Part shown: positions 16,746-25,630 of the stretch, piece after piece
Layout of the letters: each line of letters opens with the position of its first letter
Position numbering within the stretch: the stretch's first letter is position 1
Assembly: GCA_002345545.1 (NCBI GenBank)
Contig: DDVW01000046.1
Coordinates: forward strand, 19,224-52,953
From: Stenotrophomonas sp. UBA2302
Lineage (GTDB): Bacteria > Pseudomonadota > Gammaproteobacteria > Xanthomonadales > Xanthomonadaceae
Direction of reading: 5' to 3'
Length of the DNA: 33,730 nt
Notes under the pieces: generated by a model
What the model was told of the DNA's origin: nothing
Database searches by the model: none
The model's input: only the letters and a program-made list of their open reading frames with translations
Position numbers and translations under genes: made by a program

Positions 16746-18098
16746 TCAGCCCATCAGCACCACTTCCTCGGCCGAGGTCGGATGGATGGCGACGGTGTCA
16801 TTCAACTGCGCGCGGGTGACGCCCATCTTCAGTGCCACCGCGAAGCCTTGCAGGATCTCATCGGCGGCATCACCGAGCAGATGGATGCCGACGACCTTTT
16901 CCTCCTCACCCGCGCAGACCATCTTGAACAGGGTGCGCAGCTGTCCGTCACCCAGCGCCTGCAGCATCGGCCGGAACCGGCTGTGATAGGTGGTGACCTG
17001 CTGGAAACGCGCGCGCGCCTGTTCTTCACTCAGGCCGACACTGCCCAGCGGTGGATGCGTGAACACCACGCTGGGAATGTTGGCGTAATCCAGCTTCGCC
17101 TCCGGCTGGCCGCCATACAGGCGATCCATCAGCCGCCGCGCCGCGGCGATGGCTACCGGCGTCAGCATCGCCTGCGCGGTCACATCGCCCACCGCGCAGA
17201 TGCCGTCCACCGAGGTGTTCTGGAACGCATCGACGCGGATGGCGCCGGCGTCATCCAGCGCCACACCGGCCGCTTCCAGGCCCAGTCCCTGCGTGTTCGG
17301 CGCACGCCCGGTGGCGAACAGCACGCTGTCGTACACCAGCGCGGCCGGGACATTCTCAAGTTGCACCTGGATGCCATCGTCGCCCTGTCGCAGCGCCTGT
17401 GTGCTGCAGCCGAAGCGCACATCAACGCCCTGCTGGCGCAGGTTGTCGGCCAGTTGCGCGGTCATTTCGGCATCGAATCCCGACAGCAGCCGTTTCCCGC
17501 GCACCAGCAGCGTCACCGCGCTGCCCAGCGCATGCAGCACGCCGGCCAATTCGACCGCGATATAGCCGCCACCGACGATGGCCACCCGCGCCGGTGCGGC
17601 CTGCAACGCGAAAAATTCATCCGATACACCGCCCAGTCCGGCACCAGACAGGTCCGGCTTGCGCGCATGCGAGCCGGTGGCGATGACGATGTGCCGCGCC
17701 TGCAGCCGGGTGCCATCGCCACATTCCACTGTGCGCGCGTCCAGCAGCCGGCCGCGCTGCGCGATATGGACAACGCCGGTGTCCTTCAGGCGCTTGCGAT
17801 AGCTGGCATGGATACCGTCGATGTAATGCTGCCGTCGCTGCACAAGCTGCGGCCAGCTCAGCCCCGGTGACGGCGGCACATCGAAGCCCAGCCGGGAGGC
17901 CAGCGTGAGGCGTTCGGCCAGATCCGCCGCCAGCCACATCGCCTTCTTGGGCACGCAGCCGACATTGACGCAGGTTCCGCCCAGTGCAGATGGCTCCAGC
18001 ATCGCCACCCGGGCGCCATGGGAGGCGGCACGGAACGCGGCGGCCAGGCCACCGGAGCCGCCGCCCAGCACCACCACATCGAACGCCTGCGAGCTCAC
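16746..18098 (-). CDS. gor: Glutathione-disulfide reductase
   Basis: A 450-residue pyridine nucleotide-disulfide oxidoreductase that reduces oxidised glutathione with NADPH in the cytoplasm. Residues 10–17 carry the FAD motif LGGGSGGL. The redox-active disulfide is C43/C48 in GGTCVNVGCVPKK. A second Rossmann motif (VGGGYIAVELAG) binds NADPH. The C-terminal HPTSAEE places the catalytic base at H439. Glutathione reductase is preferred over lipoamide or mercuric reductase because of the C-terminal HPTxAEE form and the CVNVGCVPKK disulfide. The start is GTG at 18098, which overlaps the stop of the DadA-like gene as GTGA, so the two are probably translationally coupled. Confidence 0.93.
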   Translation of the reverse strand: MSSQAFDVVVLGGGSGGLAAAFRAASHGARVAMLEPSALGGTCVNVGCVPKKAMWLAADLAERLTLASRLGFDVPPSPGLSWPQLVQRRQHYIDGIHASYRKRLKDTGVVHIAQRGRLLDARTVECGDGTRLQARHIVIATGSHARKPDLSGAGLGGVSDEFFALQAAPARVAIVGGGYIAVELAGVLHALGSAVTLLVRGKRLLSGFDAEMTAQLADNLRQQGVDVRFGCSTQALRQGDDGIQVQLENVPAALVYDSVLFATGRAPNTQGLGLEAAGVALDDAGAIRVDAFQNTSVDGICAVGDVTAQAMLTPVAIAAARRLMDRLYGGQPEAKLDYANIPSVVFTHPPLGSVGLSEEQARARFQQVTTYHSRFRPMLQALGDGQLRTLFKMVCAGEEEKVVGIHLLGDAADEILQGFAVALKMGVTRAQLNDTVAIHPTSAEEVVLMG

Positions 18099-19345
18099 TG
18101 GAAACGCTCGACACGGTAGGGAGAAGGATCGATTGCGGGCGTCTGCCCGGTGATCAGGTCGGCCATCAGTTGTCCGGTTCCACTGCTCATGCTGATACCG
18201 AGCATGCCATGACCGGCTGCGAGCCAGATGTGAGCGTGGCGCGGCGAACGGCCGAGGACCGGCAGGTCATCCCAGGTCATCGGCCGCCAGCCGTACCAGC
18301 GCTCGTGCACGGTATCGCCCATCGGCAGGCGCAGATACTGCCGCGCTGCCGACTCGAGCGCCTGCAGCCGGGTGCCGTTCAAGCGTGTGTCCTGTCCGGA
18401 AAATTCCATGGTGCCGCCCAGCCGCAGGGTCTTTTCCCAGGCGATCACGAACACCGAGCGATCCTTCAGCACCACCGGTCGCCGCGGCACCTGCGCCGGC
18501 TGGCTGCCGGTGATGGAATACCCCTTGCCCGCCTGGATCGGCACGCGCAAGCCCAGTTGCCGCGCCAGCCGTGGCGACCAGGCACCGGTGGCCAACACCA
18601 CATCGGTGGCATGCCGCCGCCCGTTGCCGGTGTGCAGCGTGACCGCATCCGTTTGCGGATCGATGCCCAGCACCGGGCAGTTCTCCTCGATCAGCACGCC
18701 ACGTGCGCGCAGCACCCGTGCCAGCTCGGCGGTATAGCGATCCGGGCGCAGGCTGGCATCGCCGGGGAAGTGGATCGCGCCCACTACGCCGTCGTTGAAC
18801 GCCGGCTCCTGGCGCAGGTAGTCGGCACCGTCGATGACCCGCGTGGCGATGCCCAGCGACTGCAGGGCTTCGCACTGGGCCGCATGCTGCTCGAAGTTGC
18901 CACGCTCGCGGAAGACATAATCCAGCCCCCCTTCAGCAAACTCGCAATCGAGCCGGTAGTGCGCCACCCAGTCGGCCAGGCGTTGGCGCGAATCGTTGAG
19001 CAGCGCCGCACGTGCGCGCGCACTGTACAGCCAGTCGTGCCGATTGCAGCGCAGGGTGAACTTCAGCAGCCAGCGCCACAGCGCCGGGTCCAGCCGTGGC
19101 GGCATGTACAGCGGCGCCTGCGGTGACAGCATCCAGCGCAGCGCACGCCCGGGAACACCGGGGGCGGCAAGCGGCGGCGCATGGCTGGGGGTGATGGTGC
19201 CGCAATTGCCGTGCGAGGTCGCCGCGCCGATACGCCCGGCATCCACCACCCGCACCTGCCGCCCGGCATTGGACAGCGCCAACGCGGTGGCCAGCCCGGT
19301 GACACCGGCACCAATGATCAGGACATCGTCTTGAGCGGATTTCAC
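18095..19345 (-). CDS. DadA-like FAD-dependent D-amino acid dehydrogenase
   Basis: A 416-residue DAO-family flavoprotein. The FAD motif IGAGVTGLATA is at residues 11–21. The C-terminal GHGMLGISMSSGTGQLMADL matches the FAD-contacting end of DadA, the membrane-associated D-amino acid dehydrogenase that passes electrons to the respiratory chain. Specificity for D-alanine over D-proline or other amines cannot be decided from motifs, so no symbol is given. The start is GTG at 19345, and no ATG in frame lies near. The gene is nine bases downstream of the DUF418 gene and overlaps gor, indicating a three-gene operon. Confidence 0.85.
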   Translation of the reverse strand: MKSAQDDVLIIGAGVTGLATALALSNAGRQVRVVDAGRIGAATSHGNCGTITPSHAPPLAAPGVPGRALRWMLSPQAPLYMPPRLDPALWRWLLKFTLRCNRHDWLYSARARAALLNDSRQRLADWVAHYRLDCEFAEGGLDYVFRERGNFEQHAAQCEALQSLGIATRVIDGADYLRQEPAFNDGVVGAIHFPGDASLRPDRYTAELARVLRARGVLIEENCPVLGIDPQTDAVTLHTGNGRRHATDVVLATGAWSPRLARQLGLRVPIQAGKGYSITGSQPAQVPRRPVVLKDRSVFVIAWEKTLRLGGTMEFSGQDTRLNGTRLQALESAARQYLRLPMGDTVHERWYGWRPMTWDDLPVLGRSPRHAHIWLAAGHGMLGISMSSGTGQLMADLITGQTPAIDPSPYRVERFQ

Positions 19346-19354
19346 CCGCGCATT

Positions 19355-20569
19355 CTAGGCGCCGTGCCCACGCTGCCGACGCATTGGTGGCATCTGCAAG
19401 TAGGTGACCGCCCGCCACAGCCACTCCACCGGGCCGAAGCTGAAATGCTGCAGCCACAGCCGGCTGAGCAGCACCTGCAGCGCGAACAGCACGACGGCAA
19501 ACACCAGCTGCCAGGCCCGGGCCATCTGTTCGTACCAGCCCAGCCCGTAGCCGTAGAACACCAGCGTGCAGACCAGCGACTGCAGCAGGTAGTTGCTCAA
19601 GGCCATGCGTCCGACCGGTGCCAGCCAGCGCAGCCCATCGGCCAGGCGCACACCCCAGCCGAGATAGCCCAGGCACATCAGCAATCCCGCGACCGAGGTC
19701 AGCGCAGAGGCGATGCCGACCGGCAGGTCGTACCGCCCCGGTGCGATGTAAGGCAGCGTGTAGACACTGAGCAGCATCACCGCCAGTCCCGCCGGCAAGG
19801 CCAGCCAGCGCAGTACGGCCCACAGCCGCACATGTTCCCCGGGCCGGGCGATGGCACCGCTGCGTGCGAACCAGCTGCCGATCAGGAACATGCCCCCGAC
19901 CTGCGGCCCGACCAGCAGCAGCGCCGACAGCGCCACGCCGGTGTCACGCAGGCGCTGCACCAGTGCCTGCCCATAACCGCCATGGCCATAGGCCTGGCGC
20001 TGGCGCTCGATACTGGCCGCCGCATCGGCCGCCATTCCCGCCGCCGCATCCGCCGCCACGAACTGCATCAGCAGGCCCAGCAGCAGCATCAGTCCCACCG
20101 GCACCAGATAGCTGGCCACGCCCAGCACCGGCAACCAGCTGCGCGGTGCCTCGCGGAATGCCAGCAACACGAACGACAGCAGCGCATAGCTGAGAAGAAC
20201 GTCACCGGACCACAACAGCAGCGCATGCAGCAGCCCGATCACCAGCAGTCCGCAGCTGCGCCGCAGGTAGAAGCGGGTGAAATCACGCCCGGCCGCCTCG
20301 GCGCGTTGCGCCATCACCGCAAAGCCGACGCCGAACAGCAGCGAGAACAGGGTGAAGAACTTGCCCTGCACGAAGATATAGACGAATGCGTCGGCCCAGC
20401 GGTCGATGCCCTGCCAGTGCTGGTCGATGCCGGTGAAGGAAAGCTCCAGCGGCCCATTGAACGTCTCAAGGTTCATCAGCAGGATGCCGAACAGCGCAAA
20501 CCCACGCAGCACATCCAGCGTGGCGATACGTTCGTTCGGCGCAACAGGGCGATAGGTGGGGTCGGACAA
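19355..20569 (-). CDS. DUF418 family membrane protein
   Basis: A 404-residue polytopic membrane protein of the YeiB/DUF418 group. It opens with the family signature RIATLDVLRGFALFGILLMN (residues 14–33), has about nine to ten membrane helices, and ends with the characteristic SFGPVEWLWRAVTY. The function of the family is not established; transport and acyl-transfer roles have been proposed. The start is TTG at 20569, well supported by AGAAGGAG eight bases upstream, and no ATG is in frame before residue 32. It is the first gene of the DUF418–dadA-like–gor operon. Confidence 0.88.
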   Translation of the reverse strand: MSDPTYRPVAPNERIATLDVLRGFALFGILLMNLETFNGPLELSFTGIDQHWQGIDRWADAFVYIFVQGKFFTLFSLLFGVGFAVMAQRAEAAGRDFTRFYLRRSCGLLVIGLLHALLLWSGDVLLSYALLSFVLLAFREAPRSWLPVLGVASYLVPVGLMLLLGLLMQFVAADAAAGMAADAAASIERQRQAYGHGGYGQALVQRLRDTGVALSALLLVGPQVGGMFLIGSWFARSGAIARPGEHVRLWAVLRWLALPAGLAVMLLSVYTLPYIAPGRYDLPVGIASALTSVAGLLMCLGYLGWGVRLADGLRWLAPVGRMALSNYLLQSLVCTLVFYGYGLGWYEQMARAWQLVFAVVLFALQVLLSRLWLQHFSFGPVEWLWRAVTYLQMPPMRRQRGHGA

Positions 20570-20724
20570 GCTCAGGGCTCCTTCTGGCAGACATGGGCCA
20601 CGTCATGCAGCCCGGGCAACAGCAGCGAACGTCAAACCAGCATCAGTTGCCGGACACGGCGTGACAGCGTCCCGGCGCCGGTGACGGCGGACGGAAAAGT
20701 TGCGGCGGCAACCTCCCTGTCACA

Positions 20725-20758
20725 CAGGAAAACGGCCCGCATGGGCGGGCCGTTCCTG
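20725..20758 (-). terminator. Terminator downstream of slyD
   Basis: On the minus strand CAGGAACGGCCCGC folds back on GCGGGCCGTTTTCCTG, with the core nine pairs ACGGCCCGC (20732–20740) and GCGGGCCGT (20745–20753). A TTTT run is included on the minus-strand side. It begins about 25 bases after the slyD stop. Confidence 0.75.
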
Positions 20759-20782
20759 GTTTCGTGACGCTGGCGGCCGCAC

Positions 20783-21262
20783 TCAGTGCTGGTGACCGCC
20801 GTCGCCGTGCACATGGCCGTGCTGCACTTCTTCCTCGGCCGCTTCGCGCACTTCCACGATTTCCACGTCGAAGTGAAGGTCCTTGCCGGCCATCGGATGG
20901 TTCAGGTCGACGTCGACCACGGTCATGCCGACCTTCTGCACGGTGACCGCGCGCGGACCGAAGTTGGTCTGCAGGATCACCTGCGCACCCGGCACCAGGC
21001 GGGCATTGCCGAAATGCTTCTTCGGCACGCGCTGGGTCAGACCCTCGCGGCGCTCGCCGTAGGCGTCAGCCGAGGCCACATCCACGCCGAAGCTCTCGCC
21101 GGCTTCCTTGTCCATCATCGCCGCTTCCAGACCCGGGATGATGTTGCCGTGACCGATCAGGATCGCCAGCGGATCACGGTCCTTGGAGCTTTCGATCGGC
21201 TCCTGGCCAACTTCCGAAACGGTGTAGTGGAAACGGACAACGCGGTCTTTTTCGATCTTCAT
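20783..21262 (-). CDS. slyD: FKBP-type peptidyl-prolyl isomerase SlyD
   Basis: A 159-residue prolyl isomerase and metallochaperone. The FKBP core is split by the insert-in-flap chaperone domain, as in SlyD (VVRFHYTVSE, then LIGHGNIIPGLEAAM, then FGVDVASADAYGERREG, and the closing NHPMAGKDLHFDVEIVEV). The tail is histidine-rich (HGHVHGDGGHQH), shorter than in E. coli but suited to nickel or zinc binding. ATG at 21262 (MKIEKDRVV) is chosen over an in-frame TTG two codons upstream, because it matches the usual SlyD start. The gene appears to be transcribed alone and ends at a good terminator. Confidence 0.93.
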   Translation of the reverse strand: MKIEKDRVVRFHYTVSEVGQEPIESSKDRDPLAILIGHGNIIPGLEAAMMDKEAGESFGVDVASADAYGERREGLTQRVPKKHFGNARLVPGAQVILQTNFGPRAVTVQKVGMTVVDVDLNHPMAGKDLHFDVEIVEVREAAEEEVQHGHVHGDGGHQH

Positions 21263-21374
21263 GCGCAACTCTGTCTGATGGCTGCCCGTTGGCAGACGTT
21301 GGAGGACGGCTTGTCGGCCGCCCGGGACGCCGCCATGATGACGGCTTTCTGAGATGGCGCATTATCCGGGCTCC

Positions 21375-21905
21375 ATGCACATCACGCCAGTTTTCCGCAT
21401 CCGTTCGTGGCGCCTGCCCGCCATGCTCCTGGCCATCGCGGCCCTGTCCGCCTGCGGCTCCAGCCCGCCCAAACAAGGACCGCGCGCATCCACGCAGAAC
21501 TACTCGCCGGTGCGCCCCGCCGACCCGGCCGCCGCCTCGTCGGTACTGATGCGGGCCCTGGGCCTGGTGGGCACGCCGTACCGCTACGGTGGCAACACGC
21601 CCGAATCCGGCTTCGACTGCAGCGGCCTGGTCACCTATGTCTATCGCGACATGCTGGCGCTGAACCTGCCGCGGACCTCCCGGGAACTGGCCGCCGTGCA
21701 GGGGCCGAAGATCGCCCCCGAGCGCCTGGCCGCCGGTGACCTGGTGTTCTTCGGCAAGCGCGGCAATGTCTGGCACGTGGGTATCTACGTGGGCGAAGGG
21801 CGTTTCGTGCATGCGCCCAGCACCGGCGGCACCGTGCGCCTGGATTCACTGGACGGCGCGTACTGGCGCGACCACTACAGCGGCGCCAAGCGCGTCCTCC
21901 ACTGA
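21375..21905 (+). CDS. NlpC/P60 family peptidoglycan endopeptidase, lipoprotein
   Basis: A 176-residue C40 peptidase that hydrolyses peptide bonds in peptidoglycan stems. ATG at 21375 gives a lipoprotein signal with lipobox LSAC (C27). An upstream in-frame start at 21354 would add seven residues and is less likely. The catalytic cysteine is C82 in FDCSGLV, with H134 in VWHVGIY and H146 in FVHAPS completing the site. With only about 30 residues between the lipid anchor and the catalytic domain, it probably acts close to the membrane. A second C40 gene follows in the same direction after about 100 AT-rich bases. Confidence 0.9.
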   Translation: MHITPVFRIRSWRLPAMLLAIAALSACGSSPPKQGPRASTQNYSPVRPADPAAASSVLMRALGLVGTPYRYGGNTPESGFDCSGLVTYVYRDMLALNLPRTSRELAAVQGPKIAPERLAAGDLVFFGKRGNVWHVGIYVGEGRFVHAPSTGGTVRLDSLDGAYWRDHYSGAKRVLH

Positions 21906-22009
21906 AATGTGAAGACCATTTCAACAAATAACGAATATTTAACGAAATATATACCTACTCTCCAGCTATCCGGGGCATCATCGCCCATCGCAATTTCTGT
22001 GACTGCCGC

Positions 22010-22744
22010 GTGACGAATCCCAAACCGTCCCTCCCGAGCCAGACCAAGCCCTCCTTTTTCCTGCCGCACCGGCTGCTTTGCGCCGCGGCACTGGCCCTGA
22101 TCTCACTGCCCTGCTTCGCCCAGACCCCTGCGCAGGCCGAGCCGCAACCCGTCAAAGTCGAGGCACCGCGCAGCAAGGCCGATGCGGCCGCCACTGCCAC
22201 CCTCGCCGCGCTGCTGCCGCATCTGGCCGCCAGCGACACCATCCCGCTGATGGATCGCTCGGCGATGTTTGCCGGCGACCTGAGCCGCCTGATTTCCGCT
22301 TACGACGCCTCCCAAGGCGTTTCTGCCGCCACCGAAGCCGCACTGGCCAACGATACCGACGGCAAGGTGCAGTCGGTCCTGCGCCGTGCCATGACCCTGC
22401 TGGGAACTCCGTACCGCTGGGGTGGCACCTCGCCGGACTCCGGCTTCGATTGCAGTGGACTGGTCGGCTATGTATTCCGCACCGCACTGGGTATCGAGCT
22501 GCCGCGCGTGTCGCGCGAGATGGCCAGCCAGGCCAGCGCCGAACTCATCCGTGACCGCTCGGCATTGAACGCCGGTGATCTGGTGTTCTTCGGCCGCCGT
22601 GGCCGTGTCGACCATGTGGGCATCTATGTCGGCGAAGGCCGCTTCCTGCATGCACCGAGTACCGGCAAGGACGTGCGCACCGATACCCTGCTCAGCGGCT
22701 ACTGGGGCGATAAATTCATGCAGGCCCGTCGCGTCGCGCTGTGA
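22010..22744 (+). CDS. NlpC/P60 family peptidoglycan endopeptidase
   Basis: A 244-residue secreted C40 peptidase, paralogous to the gene before it. It starts with GTG at 22010. No ATG is available before residue 81 and the signal peptide (LLCAAALALISLPCFAQ, cleavage near residue 38) requires the early start. A linker of about 75 residues leads to the catalytic domain with C148 in FDCSGLV, H202 in VDHVGIY and H214 in FLHAPS. Residues that differ between the two enzymes lie mostly in the linker, so they may share the substrate but differ in reach or location. An AT-rich spacer (21906–22009) with a TATATA at 21948 may hold its promoter. A strong terminator follows. Confidence 0.9.
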   Translation: MTNPKPSLPSQTKPSFFLPHRLLCAAALALISLPCFAQTPAQAEPQPVKVEAPRSKADAAATATLAALLPHLAASDTIPLMDRSAMFAGDLSRLISAYDASQGVSAATEAALANDTDGKVQSVLRRAMTLLGTPYRWGGTSPDSGFDCSGLVGYVFRTALGIELPRVSREMASQASAELIRDRSALNAGDLVFFGRRGRVDHVGIYVGEGRFLHAPSTGKDVRTDTLLSGYWGDKFMQARRVAL

Positions 22745-22766
22745 CGCTGCATCCATAGGCCTGTCG

Positions 22767-22795
22767 AAACCGCGGCGATGTCCGCGGTTTTTTTT
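22767..22795 (+). terminator. Rho-independent terminator after the second NlpC/P60 gene
   Basis: AAACCGCGG (22767–22775), loop CGATGT, CCGCGGTTT (22782–22790), then a T-run to 22795. It separates the peptidase genes from the sigma-54 activator gene. Confidence 0.92.
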
Positions 22796-22880
22796 GCGCG
22801 CTGTCAGGGATGAATGGGCAGCACACCACGCGAAACATACCGCCTACCATTCAATTTCCCCTGTTCAGGTATGGAATCCG

Positions 22881-22907
22881 TTGCAGCTGATTTTTCCGGG
22901 GTATAAC
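22881..22907 (+). promoter_or_regulatory. Possible promoter of the sigma-54 activator gene
   Basis: TTGCAG (22881–22886) and TATAAC (22902–22907) are separated by 15 bases, slightly short for sigma-70. The -10 element is good and lies about 30 bases before the ATG at 22937, which is preceded by GGTGA at 22926–22930. Confidence 0.35.
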
Positions 22908-22936
22908 TTGTGTCGCGAGGATCGCGGTGAGCAAGC

Positions 22937-24289
22937 ATGGCTGCCATACCTGATTTCCCCCAACAACGCTGTGTGATCTGGTTCGGAAAGCCGGGCGCAC
23001 GCGAACGTGTGATGCTGGCAGCCAGTGGCTGGCAGATACGCGCGGTGTTGCCGCAGCAGCCTGCCGATATCGGCCTGCGCGGCAACGACCTCCTCATCGG
23101 CCTGATAGATTTCCGCAGCACTACCCGCTGCGAGCTGGAACGCATCGAGGTGCTGATCGGCGAACACCGGCATATGCCGCTGTTTGCCATCACCTCAGCC
23201 GATTTCCCGCACAGCGAGCCGTGTACCGCACGCCTGCTGGCAGCCTGCCAGCAGCATTTCGCCCATCCCGCCGACCTCAAGGAGCTGCTGCTCCAGTTGC
23301 AGTCCTTCGACCTGGACGCTTCTGCGTCGGATACCACGCACGCCAGCGAGGCGCTGGACACGCTGCTGGGCGAGAGCACGGCAATGCTCGGCATGCGCGC
23401 CACCTTGCGCAAATTCGCCCCTGTCGATCTTCCGGTACTCATCACCGGTGAGACCGGTACCGGCAAGGAAGTGGCGGCACACGCCCTGCACCACCTTTCC
23501 AGCCGCAACGGAAAGCCGTTCCATGCGATCAATTGCGGCGCGATCCCGGCCACGCTGCTGCAATCGGAACTGTTCGGGCACGAACGCGGTGCATTCACCG
23601 GTGCCAGCTCCCGGCGCCAGGGCCTGTTCGAAACCGCCCATACCGGCACGGTATTTCTCGACGAGATCGGCGACCTGCCACTGGACGCCCAGACCAGCCT
23701 GCTGCGGGTACTCCAGGAAGGGACCATCGAACGGATCGGCAGCAACCAGCCGATCCCGGTGGATGTCCGCATCCTGGCTGCCACCCACGTGGATCTGGAA
23801 CAGGCCGTGGCCGAAGGCCGCTTCCGCGCCGATCTTTATTACCGCCTCAACGTGCTGCGCCTGTCGATCCCCCCGCTGCGCAAGCGCGAGGGCGATATCG
23901 AACTGCTGGCCCGGCACTTCCTCGCCACATTCCGCGCCCACCACCCCATTCGTGCACGTGGCTACAGCGCGGCCGCCCGCCAGGCCATGGCCCGGTTCCA
24001 CTGGCCCGGCAATGTCCGCGAGCTGCTCAACCGGGTACAGCGCGCGGCCATCACCAGCGAAAGTGAACTGATCAGCTGCGCCGATATGGAACTGACCAGC
24101 GACGGCGCCGAAGCGCAAACCGCGCAACTGGATTGTGCCCGCGCAACGGCCGAACGCGAGACGCTGCTGGCCTGTCTTGAACAGAGCCAGTACAACATCA
24201 GCGCCTGCGCACGGCTGATGAAAGTCTCCCGCGTCACCATCTACCGCCTGTGCCGGAAACACCGGCTAGATCTGGAAACGCTGCGCTGA
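22937..24289 (+). CDS. Sigma-54-dependent transcriptional activator, VpsR-like
   Basis: A 450-residue bacterial enhancer-binding protein. Residues 1–125 form a receiver-like domain with a possible acceptor D58 (LIGLIDF), but without the acidic pair normally found after the first strand, so phosphorylation is doubtful. This resembles VpsR of Vibrio cholerae. The AAA+ domain is complete: Walker A GETGTGKE (171–178), the sigma-54 contact loop GAFTGA (218–223), Walker B VFLDEIGD (239–246), and arginine-finger region FRADLYYRLNV. A Fis-type helix-turn-helix (NISACARLMKVSRVTIYRLC) ends the protein. It lies tail to tail with the fap-like operon, seven bases apart. A sigma-54 promoter precedes that operon, so this is probably its dedicated activator. 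That link is inferred, not shown. Confidence 0.9.
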   Translation: MAAIPDFPQQRCVIWFGKPGARERVMLAASGWQIRAVLPQQPADIGLRGNDLLIGLIDFRSTTRCELERIEVLIGEHRHMPLFAITSADFPHSEPCTARLLAACQQHFAHPADLKELLLQLQSFDLDASASDTTHASEALDTLLGESTAMLGMRATLRKFAPVDLPVLITGETGTGKEVAAHALHHLSSRNGKPFHAINCGAIPATLLQSELFGHERGAFTGASSRRQGLFETAHTGTVFLDEIGDLPLDAQTSLLRVLQEGTIERIGSNQPIPVDVRILAATHVDLEQAVAEGRFRADLYYRLNVLRLSIPPLRKREGDIELLARHFLATFRAHHPIRARGYSAAARQAMARFHWPGNVRELLNRVQRAAITSESELISCADMELTSDGAEAQTAQLDCARATAERETLLACLEQSQYNISACARLMKVSRVTIYRLCRKHRLDLETLR

Positions 24290-24296
24290 CAGCGGC

Positions 24297-25583
24297 CTAC
24301 AGCATGTAGGGCAGCTTGAACGCCAAGCTGAAGTCCGGTGCATCCGGCGTCAACCCGACTCCCAGCATGCTCACCAATGTTGCCTTGGGTGTCAGCGCAT
24401 AGGTCACCCCCAAGTTGAGTGTGCCGGCATTGGCATCACTGCCGATCACCTTCATCCACTGCCCGTTCTTGTAACGGGTGCTGGCGCGAGCGCTGAGCCG
24501 GTCACTGAAGGAGATACTCAGGCTGGTGCGCTCGTTGAAGGCGAACGCCACACCGGCGCCGAAGTAATACGCGTCACCCAGTTTCACTTCACCCGGATTG
24601 ACCGTATCCGGATTGGAGTCGATATCGCCGAAGCTGCGGGTGAAGGAACGGATATAGCCGATGTTCGCGAACAGGATCGCCGGATCGGCGGTTTTCACTG
24701 CCGACAGGCCGATATTGGCCTGCCACACCCCGTTGCCGGTGGGCTGTTTGGCCGGAACCGCAAAACGGATGAAGTCGTCGTCATCGCGCTCGATCACCTT
24801 CCAGTCCAGGCCATAGGGTTCACGCCCGGTGGGCGCAGTGACACCGCCGGTGAGCACGGTTTCCGGTCGCCAGCCTTTTTCACCGAACAGCTTGTAATTG
24901 GCGCTGAAAGTCGCATCGCCGATGCCGGTGCCGTGCGTTTCCTCCTGCGCGATGGCTGCCGCCGATCCTCCGGCACCGCCCTTCTGGTAGATGGTTTTGC
25001 GCGCCACGTACGGTACATCCAGATTCAACGTCAACCGGGGATTGACTCCCCAGCGCGCGGCAAAATTGTAGGTGAGCGAATCGGATTCGACATTCTCGAT
25101 GGCGATGTTGCCAAGGAAAATCGCATCCAGTGCCAGGAAGCCGTTGAGCGTGAGTTGCTTGCGGTCATAGCGCGCATAGCTGACGCTGTTCTCCAGGGTC
25201 AGCCGGCGGTTGAACAGTGCCGACTGCTGCTGTTTCACATCATCCACGCTGCGACGTGCCGCCTCCTTGGCCTGCTCTGCTTCTTGTGCGGTACTGGCAT
25301 AACCCTCGGCCGGTTGCGGCGGTGTTTGTGCCACGGCGGCCGGTGCTTCCGTCGCCGGTGCCAGCTTGCCACTGACCCGCGCCTGTATCGCCTGCACCTG
25401 CATGTCCAGTTCGCGCAGACGCCGCACCTCCTTGGCATAGCTGGCCTTGAGGGCCTCCAGCTGGGCCATCAGTGCCTTGATCTCCTCATCGCTCGTGTCT
25501 GTGGACTGCGGCTGCTGTGCCAGTGCCGGTTGCACCATCACACCACCCAGTCCCACCAGCGCCGCCATCGCCAGTCGTTTCAT
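24297..25583 (-). CDS. fapF: FapF-like outer-membrane amyloid secretion pore
   Basis: A 428-residue outer-membrane protein, last gene of the operon. After a signal peptide (cleavage near ALAQQ, residue 23) comes a coiled coil at about residues 30–75 (EEIKALMAQLEALKASYAKE), an Ala/Pro/Gln linker, a second helical stretch near 100–125, and then a beta-barrel of alternating aromatic and polar strands to the end (LAFKLPYML). This order (coiled coil, linker, barrel, about 430 residues) is that of FapF, the trimeric pore that exports FapC amyloid in Pseudomonas. ATG at 25583 has AAGGAG upstream. The frame is open further upstream, but without a signal peptide. No terminator was found in the seven bases before the convergent activator gene. 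Confidence 0.72.
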   Translation of the reverse strand: MKRLAMAALVGLGGVMVQPALAQQPQSTDTSDEEIKALMAQLEALKASYAKEVRRLRELDMQVQAIQARVSGKLAPATEAPAAVAQTPPQPAEGYASTAQEAEQAKEAARRSVDDVKQQQSALFNRRLTLENSVSYARYDRKQLTLNGFLALDAIFLGNIAIENVESDSLTYNFAARWGVNPRLTLNLDVPYVARKTIYQKGGAGGSAAAIAQEETHGTGIGDATFSANYKLFGEKGWRPETVLTGGVTAPTGREPYGLDWKVIERDDDDFIRFAVPAKQPTGNGVWQANIGLSAVKTADPAILFANIGYIRSFTRSFGDIDSNPDTVNPGEVKLGDAYYFGAGVAFAFNERTSLSISFSDRLSARASTRYKNGQWMKVIGSDANAGTLNLGVTYALTPKATLVSMLGVGLTPDAPDFSLAFKLPYML

Positions 25584-25630
25584 TGCCGGACTCCTTGCCA
25601 TGTCCATCAAAGCGCGTCGAACGCGCGGTC

